From the NCBI RefSeq assembly GCF_000275825.1, contig NZ_JH719942.1, forward strand, positions 3,642,282 to 3,689,297: 47,016 nucleotides of DNA, written 5' to 3'. The position numbers were made by a program, and so were the translations under genes. How positions within the stretch are numbered: the first letter of the stretch is position 1; every line of letters starts with the position of its first letter. The notes beneath the pieces were generated by a model that ran no database searches, had not been told where the DNA came from, and saw nothing but the letters and a program-made list of their open reading frames with translations. Origin of the DNA: Saprospira grandis DSM 2844 (lineage in GTDB: Bacteria > Bacteroidota > Bacteroidia > Chitinophagales > Saprospiraceae). Shown here one piece after another: positions 8,544 through 16,910 of the stretch.

Positions 8544-9374
8544 ATGAAGTACTCTTTTTTGTTTTTAGCCCTTTTGCTTAGCCTCATGAGCTGCACTATT
8601 GAAGGAGAAGGCGATATTGTCGATAGCCAACTTCCCGTAGAAGGTCCCCTGACTGGCGTAGAGCTACAAGCAGCCTATGATGTCGATGTCCAATATGGCC
8701 CACAACTAGAAGTGATCGCAGAAGGACATGCCAATTTTATTGAACGCATTTTCTGGACCGTCAATAGTGAAGGCATCCTAGAGCTAGATTTGGACCAAGG
8801 TAATTATGGCGCCTACGAACTAAAAGTAACCGTCTATACCCCAGAAGGCTTCTATTTTGAAAATTCTGGCAGCGGAAATATGCAGCTCTTTACCGATGGA
8901 ACCGCCAACTTTGATAGCCTTGTCCTCAAAACTTCCGGCTCCGGAGATATCAATGGCCAAAATATAATTACGGTACAAAATGCCCTCTTTCTAGAAATAA
9001 CCGGCTCCGGAAATATCTCTTTTGAAGGTAGCGCTAGCCGAGCAGTAGGCCAAATTGAAGGCAGCGGAAATCTCCTGATCCCAGACCTACAAACTAACCA
9101 ATGGGAGGCCTACCTAAATGGGAGCGGTAGCTGCAATATGAGCGGCTATAGCCCCAGCGAATCCGTCAACCTCAACGGTAGCGGTAGCTATGCGGGTTTC
9201 AACTTCCTGAGCCAAAATGGAAGCTACCAACATGCAGGCAGCGGCCAGATAGAATGCCAAGCCAGTAGCCTACTCGATGCCAACCTCTCCTCAAGCGGAA
9301 ACCTCTACTATAAAGGCAATCCCGCCAAAACCGTTACAGCAACTGGCTCGGGCCAAGTTATCGATGCCAATTAG
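8544..9374 (+). CDS. DUF2807 (GIN domain) lipoprotein, putative adhesin-like head
   Basis: The first 17 residues are a lipoprotein signal ending LLSLMSC, so the mature protein should be anchored through Cys17. Residues from about 35 to 270 carry many regularly spaced GSG motifs (SGSGNMQLF, TSGSGDI, GSGNISFEG, NGSGSC, SSSGN). This is the hallmark of the DUF2807 'auto-transporter adhesin head GIN' family, a right-handed beta-solenoid common in Bacteroidota. Its biological role is not established in general; surface display and adhesion are guesses from the fold. It follows the secreted protein by 11 bp. Codon use is like that of the neighbours and the reading frame is intact. Confidence 0.92.
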   Translation: MKYSFLFLALLLSLMSCTIEGEGDIVDSQLPVEGPLTGVELQAAYDVDVQYGPQLEVIAEGHANFIERIFWTVNSEGILELDLDQGNYGAYELKVTVYTPEGFYFENSGSGNMQLFTDGTANFDSLVLKTSGSGDINGQNIITVQNALFLEITGSGNISFEGSASRAVGQIEGSGNLLIPDLQTNQWEAYLNGSGSCNMSGYSPSESVNLNGSGSYAGFNFLSQNGSYQHAGSGQIECQASSLLDANLSSSGNLYYKGNPAKTVTATGSGQVIDAN

Positions 9375-9482
9375 CCTTAATTCTGTAGTTTTGTGATAAT
9401 TTTCACAAAAACAATTGCAAGTCTAAATATTTAGCCATAAATTAAATCATTGTTTAATCCCTAACCAACAAAACCTTAATCT

Positions 9483-9854
9483 ATGGAATGGTATTTAGCC
9501 CCATGGCAAAAGTTTGCCACATTCTCTGGTAGAGCCAGAAGAAAAGAGTACTGGATGTTCATCATCATCAACACAGTCATCCAACAAGTATTGTCCGGAG
9601 TAGGCATGGCTGTTATGGGCGAATCTGGTGTCTTTTTGGGCAGCATATTCTCGCTCGTTACGCTTGTTCCCACTATTGCTGTGGCCGTTCGCCGTATGCA
9701 TGATGTAGGAAAAAGCGGTTGGTTTATGCTAATCCCTATCTACAACTTCATCTTGGCTGTTTCTGATAGTGAGCATGGTGAAAACCAATATGGTCGCAAT
9801 CCTAAAGGTTTGGGTAATGAAGAAGGTAATCTAGAAGATCACTTTGTCGCCTAG
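9483..9854 (+). CDS. DUF805 inner-membrane protein
   Basis: This 123-residue protein shows the DUF805 (YhaH-type) pattern: a short N-terminal segment with FSGRARRKEYWMF, three hydrophobic helices (about residues 23-45, 50-68 and 80-97), and the conserved VRRMHDVGKSGWFML block followed by a polar, glycine- and asparagine-rich tail (GENQYGRNPKG). Family members sit in the inner membrane; function is unknown. It lies 108 bp after the DUF2807 lipoprotein and is closed by its own terminator at 9877-9913, so it may be a separate unit. TAGTTTTG at 9386-9393 is a possible -7 box, but no well-placed TTG accompanies it. Confidence 0.92.
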   Translation: MEWYLAPWQKFATFSGRARRKEYWMFIIINTVIQQVLSGVGMAVMGESGVFLGSIFSLVTLVPTIAVAVRRMHDVGKSGWFMLIPIYNFILAVSDSEHGENQYGRNPKGLGNEEGNLEDHFVA

Positions 9855-9876
9855 CCTATAAGCTAATTCGATTTTT

Positions 9877-9913
9877 AAGCCCCCAATTTACAAGCGTGAA
9901 TTGGGGCTTTTTT
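9877..9913 (+). terminator. Terminator after the DUF805 gene
   Basis: The arms AGCCCCCAATTTAC and GTGAATTGGGGCT form a stem with a short loop, followed by a T-run, 23 bp after the stop codon. Confidence 0.88.
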
Positions 9914-9930
9914 CTGCCCCTTTCTCAGGG

Positions 9931-10148
9931 TTTTTGGGGCCTCCGCTAAATATAATATTGCGGCGGTTACTCCCTTTGGTCGTCGAAGACACCCTAAAGG
10001 GCTTGTTGTCGTTTCGGGGCTCGCTGCTGTTTTGGGGCCTCCGCAGCTTTGCTGCGGCGCTACGTTTCGGGGCTCGCTATTCGCTCGGCCCTTCGGCGGC
10101 TTTGCCGCCTCGGTCTGGCCTTCGGCCACCCCTGCACATCGCTAGGCC
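9931..10148 (+). repeat. GGGGC-family repeat, composite copy, class A end
   Basis: Two heads are nested: TTTTTGGGGCCTCCGC at 9931, and a second TTTTGGGGCCTCCGC about 98 bp later. Between them is the GTTACTCCCTTTGGTCGTCG module. The core then continues to the slot hairpin GGCGGC-TTT-GCCGCC (10095-10109) and the end CACATCGCTAGGCC. The gene-free stretch 9855-10227 holds only this and two terminators. Confidence 0.9.
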
Positions 10149-10170
10149 AAACAAAAGCCCTTCGGGCCCA

Positions 10171-10207
10171 AAAAAAAGCGCCATCAGCCTCAGGCTGATG
10201 GCGCTTT
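10171..10207 (-). terminator. Terminator of hemL
   Basis: The stem AGCGCCATCAGCCT / AGGCTGATGGCGCT is nearly perfect with a minimal loop. On the minus strand it is followed by a run of T, about 20 bp after the hemL stop codon. Confidence 0.9.
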
Positions 10208-10227
10208 AGCTATACATGCGCAAGGAC

Positions 10228-11514
10228 CTAAAATACACGGCCTAAGCTCGCCTTGATTTTTTCGGCGGCCTCGGCCAAAATCTCGGGCGTATGTGCTGCC
10301 GAAATAAAGCCTACCTCATAACCAGAAGGACCCAAATAAACGCCATGGTCCAAAAGATCGGCATGTAGGGCCTTAAAGTGCTCCATGCTCGCCGCATCAA
10401 TTTGGTCCGCCCGGCGAATCGTACTGCGGTCAAAGGCCATCCAGAAAATAGACCCAATGGTCGAAATATGTATAGGATACTCCCGCTCATCACAAAAATC
10501 CTGAATATTCTTTACAAAAGCCTGCGTTTTAGCTTCCATATCCTCATAAAAACCTGGGGCCAACAACTGTTTGGCCGAAGCATAACCCGCAGCCATAGCC
10601 ACCGGATTCCCCGATAGGGTTCCCGCCTGATAAACTGGACCATCAGGAGCTACATGGCCCATGATTTCAGCAGATGCACCATAGGCACCCACGGGCATTC
10701 CCCCACCAATGATTTTACCATAAGTAATAATGTCGGGCTGAATGCCATAGTAGCCAGCCGCCCCCTCAAAACCTACACGAAAACCCGAAATTACCTCATC
10801 AAAAATAAGGAGACAGTCGTAGGCTTTGGTCAAGCGACGCAGCTCTTCCAAAAAGCTCTTTTGTTGAAGCAAAAGGCCATTGTTGGCTGGCACGGGCTCA
10901 ATAATTACGGCAGCTACCTCTTCGCCATACTCTCTGAGGCATTCTTCCAAGAGGTCAGGACGGTCTAATGGGAGGACCAAGGTCTCTTTGGCAAAAGAAT
11001 CGGGAATCCCCGCACTGGTGCTTTCTCCAAAAGTAACCAAACCAGAACCCGCCTTCACCAACAGCGAGTCTACATGTCCATGGTAGCAGCCCTCAAACTT
11101 GATAATTTTGTCTTTGCCTGTTACGCCTCTAGCCAAGCGAATGGCCGACATCACGGCTTCTGTGCCAGAGCTGACAAAACGGATTTTTTCTACAAAGCGG
11201 TTGTTCGATAGTAGTAGATGCCCCAATTCATTCTCCCAACGAGTGGGGGTGCCAAAAGAAGTTCCTTTGGCCACGGCGGCATAGATATTCTCTCGGATGT
11301 CATCATTGTTGTGGCCCAAAATAAGGGGACCCCAAGAGCCACAAAAGTCGATGAATTCGTTATCGTCTTCATCCCATACTTTGGCGCCCTTTCCTTCCTT
11401 AATGAAAAGAGGTACTCCTTTTACTGATTTAAAGGCGCGCACAGGAGAGCTCACTCCACCCGGAAAATAGCCTTTGGCCTCTGCGTATAGTGCTGCTGAC
11501 TTAGTTGATTTCAT
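10228..11514 (-). CDS. hemL: Glutamate-1-semialdehyde 2,1-aminomutase
   Basis: HemL is a PLP-dependent cytoplasmic enzyme that turns glutamate-1-semialdehyde into 5-aminolevulinate, the C5-route precursor of haem. The 428 residues match the family length. Visible marks are the N-terminal FPGGVSSPVRAF, the PLP-phosphate region SSGTEAVMSAIRLAR, CYHGHVDS, LIFDEVISGFR (cofactor aspartate) and the Schiff-base lysine in TYGKIIGGGMPVG at about residue 267. Only 13 bp separate it from the ABC exporter gene upstream on the same strand, so the two are probably co-transcribed. A terminator follows directly. I see no functional link to the exporter from sequence alone. Confidence 0.98.
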   Translation of the reverse strand: MKSTKSAALYAEAKGYFPGGVSSPVRAFKSVKGVPLFIKEGKGAKVWDEDDNEFIDFCGSWGPLILGHNNDDIRENIYAAVAKGTSFGTPTRWENELGHLLLSNNRFVEKIRFVSSGTEAVMSAIRLARGVTGKDKIIKFEGCYHGHVDSLLVKAGSGLVTFGESTSAGIPDSFAKETLVLPLDRPDLLEECLREYGEEVAAVIIEPVPANNGLLLQQKSFLEELRRLTKAYDCLLIFDEVISGFRVGFEGAAGYYGIQPDIITYGKIIGGGMPVGAYGASAEIMGHVAPDGPVYQAGTLSGNPVAMAAGYASAKQLLAPGFYEDMEAKTQAFVKNIQDFCDEREYPIHISTIGSIFWMAFDRSTIRRADQIDAASMEHFKALHADLLDHGVYLGPSGYEVGFISAAHTPEILAEAAEKIKASLGRVF

Positions 11515-11527
11515 TGTAGTTACTGTT

Positions 11528-13321
11528 TTATTTTTCTAATTCTTCTACTCTTTGCTTTTCGTAAAGCTCGTAATAGTAGCCTTCTTTTTTTGCAATTAGT
11601 TCTTCATGGCTGCCCACCTCTACCACTTGGCCTTCTTCTAGGACCATAATTTTGTCAAAGGCCAAAGAGGCATATAGCCGATGGGTAATAATAATGGTGG
11701 TCTTGTCTGCACAAACCGTTTTGAGGTATTGTGTAATTTCTGCCTCTGTTTTGGTATCTACCGCAGAAAGACAATCATCTAATAGGAGCAAACTAGGGTC
11801 TTTAATCAGGGCGCGGGCTAGAGATACCCGCTGTTTTTGCCCGCCTGATAGGGTGACACCTCTTTCGCCCACTTGGCTAGCAAAACCTTGGTCCAAATTC
11901 ATGATGTCGTCATAGACGGCGGCATAGCGGGCGGCCTGCTCAATTTCTTCCTGGCTTTTTTCGGGGGCACCAAAGGCAATATTATTGCTAATGGTATCAG
12001 AAAATAGGAAGACATCCTGAGGAACATAGGCAATTTGCTGCCGCAATTGGTCCAAGGGGTAGGCCCGAATGCTTTGGCCATCCACCAAGATTTGGCCCTC
12101 TTCTATATCGTACATCCGCAGAAGTAAATCGGCTATGGTGCTTTTACCCGAGCCCGTGCGGCCAATAATGGCCATGCGCTCGCCTGCTTTTAGGCTAAAG
12201 TTGAGCTTTTGTAGGGCCAAAATACCCGTATCTGGATAGCGGAAGCTTACATTTTTAAATTGAAGGGCTCCTTTTAAGGGCGGAGCTGTTTGCCCTTGGG
12301 CCTCATCTTCTACGGCCACAGCAGTTTTTAAAAACTCATTGATGCGCTTTTGAGAAGCGGCCGCTCTTTGAACAATAGAGGCCACCCAACCAATAGAAGT
12401 GACGGGCCAAGTAAGCATATTGATATAAATGATGAACTCGGCAATATTTCCCGCCGAGATTTCCCCATCAATTACAAGCATACCGCCCAGCAGCACACTA
12501 ATAATCGTACTGGCCCCAATCAAAATAATCATGAGGGGGCGGAACATGGCCTCTACACGGACCAAACTGAGCGACTTCTCTTTATAGTCTTCAATCTCCT
12601 CATCAAAGAAGTCGGCCATGGCTTCTTCTCGCCCATAAGATTTGACCACCCGAATGCCAGAGTAGACTTCTTGGGCCAAACTGTTGATGGTGGAGAGCTG
12701 CCCCTGAATGGCCTCACTCTTTTTATTGATAATGCTGGTCACATAATAAATAGAGAAGGAAAGGATAGGCAAGGGAATCAAGGAATAGAGCGTGAGCTCT
12801 ACACTCACCGAAAGCATGGCCCCAATAACCATGACCATCAAAAAGATGAGATTGACGCCATACATAACGGCTGGCCCCAGATACATACGGACCTTAGTCA
12901 CATCTTCGGTAAGGCGGGCCATGAGGTCGCCTGTATTGTTTTTGCGATAAAAGGCCAAATGCAGGCGCTCATAATGCTGGAAAATCTCTTGTCTCAGGTC
13001 GCGCTCAATCAAACGAGACATGACAATGAGCGTTTGCCGCATGAAGTACATAAATAGGCCCATCAAAAGGGCAAACAGCAGCGTGAGCCCCCCAAAAAAG
13101 AGCAAAATCTTGCCCAACTGACCAAAGAAATCGGCCTGTAGGCGGCTGCCCTCCAATAAGCGGTAGAAATAGACATTGTCAATGACTAAATCTAGGGCAT
13201 AGCGGATGACCTTGGGCTGCAAAACCCGAAAGTAATTGGAGGCCAAAACAAACAAAACCCCCAGCAAAAATCGCCAGCGGTATTTGTAAAAGTATTTGTT
13301 TAAATAAGCTAATTCGCGCAT
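11528..13321 (-). CDS. ABC exporter half-transporter (MsbA/MdlB type)
   Basis: This 597-residue protein has the standard exporter layout: a six-helix membrane domain (about residues 15-320) fused to an ATPase domain. The nucleotide-binding motifs are complete: Walker A GRTGSGKST (387-395), Q-loop region YVPQDVFLFSD, signature LSGGQKQR, Walker B LLLLDDCLSAVD and the switch histidine in IIITHR. Walker B ends DD instead of the common DE, so the catalytic glutamate is replaced by aspartate, which could lower ATPase rate or mark one half of a heterodimer. No partner gene is adjacent. Substrate cannot be deduced. hemL follows after 13 bp. Confidence 0.95.
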   Translation of the reverse strand: MRELAYLNKYFYKYRWRFLLGVLFVLASNYFRVLQPKVIRYALDLVIDNVYFYRLLEGSRLQADFFGQLGKILLFFGGLTLLFALLMGLFMYFMRQTLIVMSRLIERDLRQEIFQHYERLHLAFYRKNNTGDLMARLTEDVTKVRMYLGPAVMYGVNLIFLMVMVIGAMLSVSVELTLYSLIPLPILSFSIYYVTSIINKKSEAIQGQLSTINSLAQEVYSGIRVVKSYGREEAMADFFDEEIEDYKEKSLSLVRVEAMFRPLMIILIGASTIISVLLGGMLVIDGEISAGNIAEFIIYINMLTWPVTSIGWVASIVQRAAASQKRINEFLKTAVAVEDEAQGQTAPPLKGALQFKNVSFRYPDTGILALQKLNFSLKAGERMAIIGRTGSGKSTIADLLLRMYDIEEGQILVDGQSIRAYPLDQLRQQIAYVPQDVFLFSDTISNNIAFGAPEKSQEEIEQAARYAAVYDDIMNLDQGFASQVGERGVTLSGGQKQRVSLARALIKDPSLLLLDDCLSAVDTKTEAEITQYLKTVCADKTTIIITHRLYASLAFDKIMVLEEGQVVEVGSHEELIAKKEGYYYELYEKQRVEELEK

Positions 13322-13355
13322 AGATGACTTTTATTTTTGGCTCTCTGAGCAAGGG

Positions 13356-13384
13356 CCAAGATAGACCATAAAGCAGAGATGCAA
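13356..13384 (-). promoter_or_regulatory. Probable promoter of the ABC exporter-hemL unit
   Basis: Minus strand: TTG, 18 bases, TATCTTGG, ending about 35 bp before the ATG at 13321. It differs from TAnnTTTG by one base. Motif evidence only. Confidence 0.5.
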
Positions 13385-13429
13385 AAGCTTTTTTATTTTC
13401 TTGACCTTTTCTTGACGATTGCGGCCAAT

Positions 13430-13646
13430 GGCCTAGCGATGTGAAAGGGGGGCCGTAGGCCAGACCGAAGGCGAAACGAAGTGGAGCCTGAAGGGCCGAG
13501 CAGACCTGCGAGCCCTGACAACAAGGACTTTAGTCCGCAGTTCGACGACCAAAGGGAGTAACCGTAGCGCAGACGACCGAAGGGAGGCGACAACAAGACT
13601 GCAAGCCGCAGTTCGACGACAGAAAGGAGTAACGCCCCAAAAAAAA
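13430..13646 (-). repeat. GGGGC-family repeat, minus orientation, class A, with two GTTACTCC modules
   Basis: It starts on the minus strand at a T-run 5 bp after the mqnA stop. Two copies of the GTTACTCCnTTnGTCGTCG module sit between the head and the core; one has the centre GGACTAAAGTCC. The slot before CGGTCTGGCC has CCACTTCGTTTCG, not a clean hairpin. The end is ACATCGCTAGGCC-like. It fills most of the gap 13322-13650. Confidence 0.88.
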
Positions 13647-13650
13647 CGAC

Positions 13651-14406
13651 CTACAACAACCCCAATTCTACACCCTCTTGGAGAAACTTTTCTAGGCCTT
13701 TTCGTTTGGCCTCGTCTAGCTGGTAGTCAATGTTTTTATAGTAATACTCCTCTAGGCTAAATTGTTTTTGTGGGGGGAGTAGGGCCAGCAATTGCTGCCG
13801 CTGATTTAGTCCCTCGGTTAGGGCGGCATTAAATTTTTGGACAAAGCTAGGGGCCAGCGTTTTATTGGCCACCCAGGCCGCAAAAACAAAGGGCAGGCCG
13901 CTATATTGCATCCAAACTTCGGCTAAATCATAGGTATAGGCAAAGTCTTTTTCTAGGCCCATGCAGCGGTCGCCAATGACGACCCCAGCCGTTTTGCCGC
14001 CTAGCTTTTGGATATAGCCGCTGCTCGCTTGGGCAATTTTGGGACTAAGTTTCCAGTGCTTCTTGAGGAGAACCTGTGCTAGGGCCACCGAGCTTCTCGA
14101 TTGATAATCAAGGTAAAGCGTTTCTATTTCTTCTATGGGGCATTGGCTATAAATGCAGACCGTTTTGACGGGGGAGGAGGCGCCAATGCAATAGTCGCTA
14201 ATCAATTCATAATGGGCCAATTGGGGCAGAATAGCCACGGGCACCAGGCCCAAATCGGCCTGATTGCTTAGTAGTTTTTGGGCACAATCGGCGGGGATAT
14301 CTAGGCTGAGGTCGACCTCTTGGTCCAGGTTGTGGCGAAACAGGCCGTATAAAAAGGGTTTGGAGTTGAGGTAGGAGACAATAGAGAGGCGGATTTTATT
14401 CTTCAT
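13651..14406 (-). CDS. mqnA: Chorismate dehydratase, menaquinone biosynthesis MqnA
   Basis: MqnA dehydrates chorismate to 3-[(1-carboxyvinyl)oxy]benzoate, the first step of the futalosine route to menaquinone. The 251-residue protein has the periplasmic-binding-protein-like fold of the family. It opens with the typical IRLSIVSYLNSKPF, then ADLGLVPVAILP and a Tyr/Ser-rich YLDYQSRSSVAL. A TTG start at 14421 overlaps the upstream stop, but ATG 14406 gives the family N-terminus and is chosen. It lies 11 bp after the histidine-phosphatase gene, downstream of mqnE, in one minus-strand operon. No terminator hairpin is obvious after it. Confidence 0.95.
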   Translation of the reverse strand: MKNKIRLSIVSYLNSKPFLYGLFRHNLDQEVDLSLDIPADCAQKLLSNQADLGLVPVAILPQLAHYELISDYCIGASSPVKTVCIYSQCPIEEIETLYLDYQSRSSVALAQVLLKKHWKLSPKIAQASSGYIQKLGGKTAGVVIGDRCMGLEKDFAYTYDLAEVWMQYSGLPFVFAAWVANKTLAPSFVQKFNAALTEGLNQRQQLLALLPPQKQFSLEEYYYKNIDYQLDEAKRKGLEKFLQEGVELGLL

Positions 14407-14417
14407 AGTGGTAGGGC

Positions 14418-15050
14418 TCAATCGAGCAGATTTCTAAGCCTGAGGTGCTCTATTTCGTTTTGGGCCTTCAGGCGATAATGCGGCCCATCTTGTTCAAAAA
14501 TAGAGAGGCCCGTATTATGGTGTTTGTATTGCTGCAAGGCCTTGAGCTCTTGCCCCTGAAGCAGGGCCGACAAAAAGGAGAGGGTGGCCCCATGCGTACA
14601 AATTAAGATTTTCTGTTGGGGGAGTTGTTCGATTTTGTGTAGGGCTAGGCGCAGACGGCCCGCCATTTCTAGGGCCGATTCGCCCTTTGGAATTCTGGCC
14701 TTATACTCCCCACGGCCCCAAGCATTCATTAGGGCTTTGTAGTTTTGGTGCATTTTGGGGGTAGAGGCCTGTCCCTCAAAAATGCCCCAAGAGACCTCGT
14801 CTAATTCGGGCCAATGCCAAATATCTTGCTCCAACTGCAGACCAAAGGGCGCAATGCTTTCTTGGCTTCGCTTGAGCGAAGAGGCCAGCAAGAGCTCGAA
14901 GCCCTCGCTTTTGTAATGCTCAAAAAAGGCATCTCTTTGGGCTAGGCCATGCGCATCTAAGGAGGAGTTGACGCCACGGCCCTGCACCCGATGCTCCAAA
15001 TTGTATCGGGTGCGGCCATGTCGGTAGATATATAGCGTTTTTTTGGTCAT
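14418..15050 (-). CDS. Histidine phosphatase family (phosphoglycerate mutase-like) protein
   Basis: The 210-residue protein belongs to the histidine phosphatase superfamily. It has the phospho-accepting RHG motif in LYIYRHGRTRYNLEHRVQG (histidine near residue 11), the SSLKRSQES segment, and the second histidine in ICTHGATLS. Such enzymes act on phosphorylated sugars, nucleotides, cobalamin or glycolytic intermediates; the substrate cannot be told here. Its stop-start junction with mqnE is exact (the ATG ends where the mqnE stop begins), and mqnA follows closely, so it is part of the menaquinone operon. A role in that pathway is possible but not known for this family. Confidence 0.92.
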   Translation of the reverse strand: MTKKTLYIYRHGRTRYNLEHRVQGRGVNSSLDAHGLAQRDAFFEHYKSEGFELLLASSLKRSQESIAPFGLQLEQDIWHWPELDEVSWGIFEGQASTPKMHQNYKALMNAWGRGEYKARIPKGESALEMAGRLRLALHKIEQLPQQKILICTHGATLSFLSALLQGQELKALQQYKHHNTGLSIFEQDGPHYRLKAQNEIEHLRLRNLLD

Positions 15051-16259
15051 TTATACTTTGGTCTTATCAATGACAGGCAGTCCTACAAAGCCTTTTTTGA
15101 CCTTTTTGGGCTGCTTGCTGAAATCAAAATCCTGATAATCTTGGACCACATCATATAGGGTGCCTCTTTCAATAGGATGGCGGCCCACCTCCTTAATCAA
15201 CTGCACCAATTCCTCTGTATTGAGGGCGGGGTTCTGTTCTTCAGAACCGGCCATGCTATAAATTTTGGTGGTATCATCAATGGTCCCATCAATATCATCT
15301 ACTCCAAAAGCTAGCGAAAGTTGAGCGGTCCTGCGTCCAATCATGGGCCAATAGGCCTTGATATGCTCAAAGTTGTCCATATAAATGCGGGCAATGGCAT
15401 AATTGCGCAAATCCTCTATGGAAGAGACCTCTGGCAGATGAGATAGCTCATTATTTTGGTTGCGGAACTTAAGGGGAATAAAGGTCTGAAACCCTCCCGT
15501 TTTATCTTGCAACTGACGCAATTGCTCCATATGGTCTACCCGATGCCTAAATTCCTCAATATGTCCGTAAAGCATGGTAGCATTGGAGCGCATACCCAGC
15601 TCATGCCAGATTTCATGAATGCGGAGCCATTGCTCGCCCGTACATTTTCCACCTGCAATTTGATCTCGGATTTCGGGGTGGAAAATCTCGGCTCCTCCGC
15701 CGGGCATAGACTGCAAACCGGCCTCTTTCATTAGGCGCATACCCTCTTCATAAGAGACCTTGGCCTTTTTGAAAATGTAGTGATATTCTACGGGCGTGAG
15801 GGCCTTTACATGCAAGTCGGGACGATGTGCACGGATCTGGCTAAACAACTGGCTGTAAAATTCCAAATCGTACTGAGGCAAAACCCCACCCACAATATGC
15901 ACCTCGGTGACGGGCTCCTCATCATACTTTTTGATGATTTCCATCATCTCTTCTAGGGTCAGTTCCCAACCATCTTCCCGCTTCTTAATACGGCGAGAAT
16001 AAGAGCAAAAAGTACAGGTATACAAGCAAACATTGGTGGGCTCCAAATGAAAGTTTCGGTTGAAGTAGGTCTTATCGGCATGCTTCTTTTCCCGAATAAA
16101 GTTGGCCAAAACCCCTAGGTAGCCCAAGGGGGCATGCTCATATAAATAAATGCCCTGCTCTACGGTCAAGCGTTTTTCTTGCTGTACCGCTTGGGCAATC
16201 TGATGTAGTCCTGCATCTAATGCGCTATCATTCAGTAAGGTATCAATGGCTGTAGACAT
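15051..16259 (-). CDS. mqnE: Aminofutalosine synthase, radical SAM enzyme MqnE
   Basis: MqnE joins the MqnA product to SAM-derived adenosine to make aminofutalosine, the second futalosine-pathway step. The 402-residue protein carries the radical SAM cluster motif in NVCLYTCTFCSYSR (cysteines near 78, 82 and 85) and the MqnE-like FHLEPTN before it, which sets it apart from MqnC. Other marks are VHIVGGVLPQ and SMPGGGAEIF. A longer frame starts at 16304, but that codon lies upstream of a perfect -7 box at 16293-16300, so ATG 16259 is chosen. The phosphatase gene starts at its stop codon. The other mqn genes are not in this window. Confidence 0.95.
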   Translation of the reverse strand: MSTAIDTLLNDSALDAGLHQIAQAVQQEKRLTVEQGIYLYEHAPLGYLGVLANFIREKKHADKTYFNRNFHLEPTNVCLYTCTFCSYSRRIKKREDGWELTLEEMMEIIKKYDEEPVTEVHIVGGVLPQYDLEFYSQLFSQIRAHRPDLHVKALTPVEYHYIFKKAKVSYEEGMRLMKEAGLQSMPGGGAEIFHPEIRDQIAGGKCTGEQWLRIHEIWHELGMRSNATMLYGHIEEFRHRVDHMEQLRQLQDKTGGFQTFIPLKFRNQNNELSHLPEVSSIEDLRNYAIARIYMDNFEHIKAYWPMIGRRTAQLSLAFGVDDIDGTIDDTTKIYSMAGSEEQNPALNTEELVQLIKEVGRHPIERGTLYDVVQDYQDFDFSKQPKKVKKGFVGLPVIDKTKV

Positions 16260-16292
16260 ATCTCTAGTTTTCGTTTCATGGCTAATGCGCCG

Positions 16293-16300
16293 CAAATTTA
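16293..16300 (-). promoter_or_regulatory. -7 box of the mqnE-phosphatase-mqnA operon
   Basis: TAAATTTG on the minus strand fits TAnnTTTG exactly and lies 34 bp before the ATG at 16259. No TTG sits at the usual distance. The position decides the mqnE start. Confidence 0.5.
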
Positions 16301-16366
16301 GCATTTTTTAGTGGCTTGCCTAACTAACAGTTTTTAAAACTTTCAGTTTGAATTGAAAGCTATTTA

Positions 16367-16548
16367 TTTTTTGGGGCGTTACTCCTTTCAGTCGTCGAAC
16401 TGCGAACTAAAGTTCTTGTTGTCGTTTCAGGGCTCGCTGCGGTTTTGGGGCCTCCGCCTCCCTTTGGTCGTCGGCGCTACGTTTCGGGGCTCGCTGTTCG
16501 CTCGGCCCTTCGGTCTGGCCTGCGGCCCCCCCTGCACATCGCTAGGCC
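16367..16548 (+). repeat. GGGGC-family repeat, class A, no hairpin in the main slot
   Basis: It starts with a T-run and GGGGCGTTACTCC. The module centre is GAACTAAAGTTC (16404-16415). Then a second head GGGGCCTCCGCC and the core follow, where GGCCCTTCGGTCTGGCC joins directly without the variable hairpin. It ends TGCACATCGCTAGGCC, followed by a TTTGGCCTTCGGCCA palindrome. Confidence 0.9.
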
Positions 16549-16624
16549 ATTTGGCCTTCGGCCATAGCTGCAGGTTGAAACCCGCAGCCAATTTCGGAAC
16601 AGCTAAGCAAGCTTTTGGCTGCGA

Positions 16625-16892
16625 GACTGTTTAAATTTTTGTGGCTGCCCTTTCCTGCGCCTAGGGACAAGCCCCTAGGCTAGCTTTTTCAGACAGCCCT
16701 CTAAAGAGGGCCTTTGGATGAGGTCCTTCTTTGAAATAACTACTTAGCAAGGGCATGTATATAAGCCTTTGAGGCCCTTTAGGGCTGACTCCATTGGATT
16801 AGCCTAGGGGCTTGTCCCTAGGCGACTATTGGCCAAACCCTAAGCAGCTAAAGGCCCAAATTTTAATCTAATACACAAAATCCTGAACTGTC
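16625..16892 (-). repeat. Inverted-repeat element, copy B, reversed
   Basis: The outer ends are GACTGTTTAAATTTTTGTG at 16625 and CACAAAATCCTGAACTGTCC ending near 16892. The inner inverted pair GCCTAGGGACAAGCCCC / GGGGCTTGTCCCTAGGC lies at 16659-16682 and 16800-16823. The inside is diverged from copy A but keeps the same hairpins (GCCCTCTAAAGAGGGC; AGGCCCTTTAGGGCT). No open frame spans it. Confidence 0.8.
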
Positions 16893-16910
16893 CCCTTTTT
16901 GCCCTATTCG

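Noticed and set aside
9875-10209. Open frames in the GC-rich repeats on both strands (such as those at 1758-2113, 20374-20801, 29341-29559, 32369-32644, 36767-36982, 40039-40355 and 46378-46639)
   Set aside because: They translate the same repeat again and again (LAGLLGPS, GLRPPFH-like strings) and lack any family resemblance.
16260-16304. Longer mqnE start at 16304
   Set aside because: It lies upstream of an exact -7 promoter box at 16293-16300.
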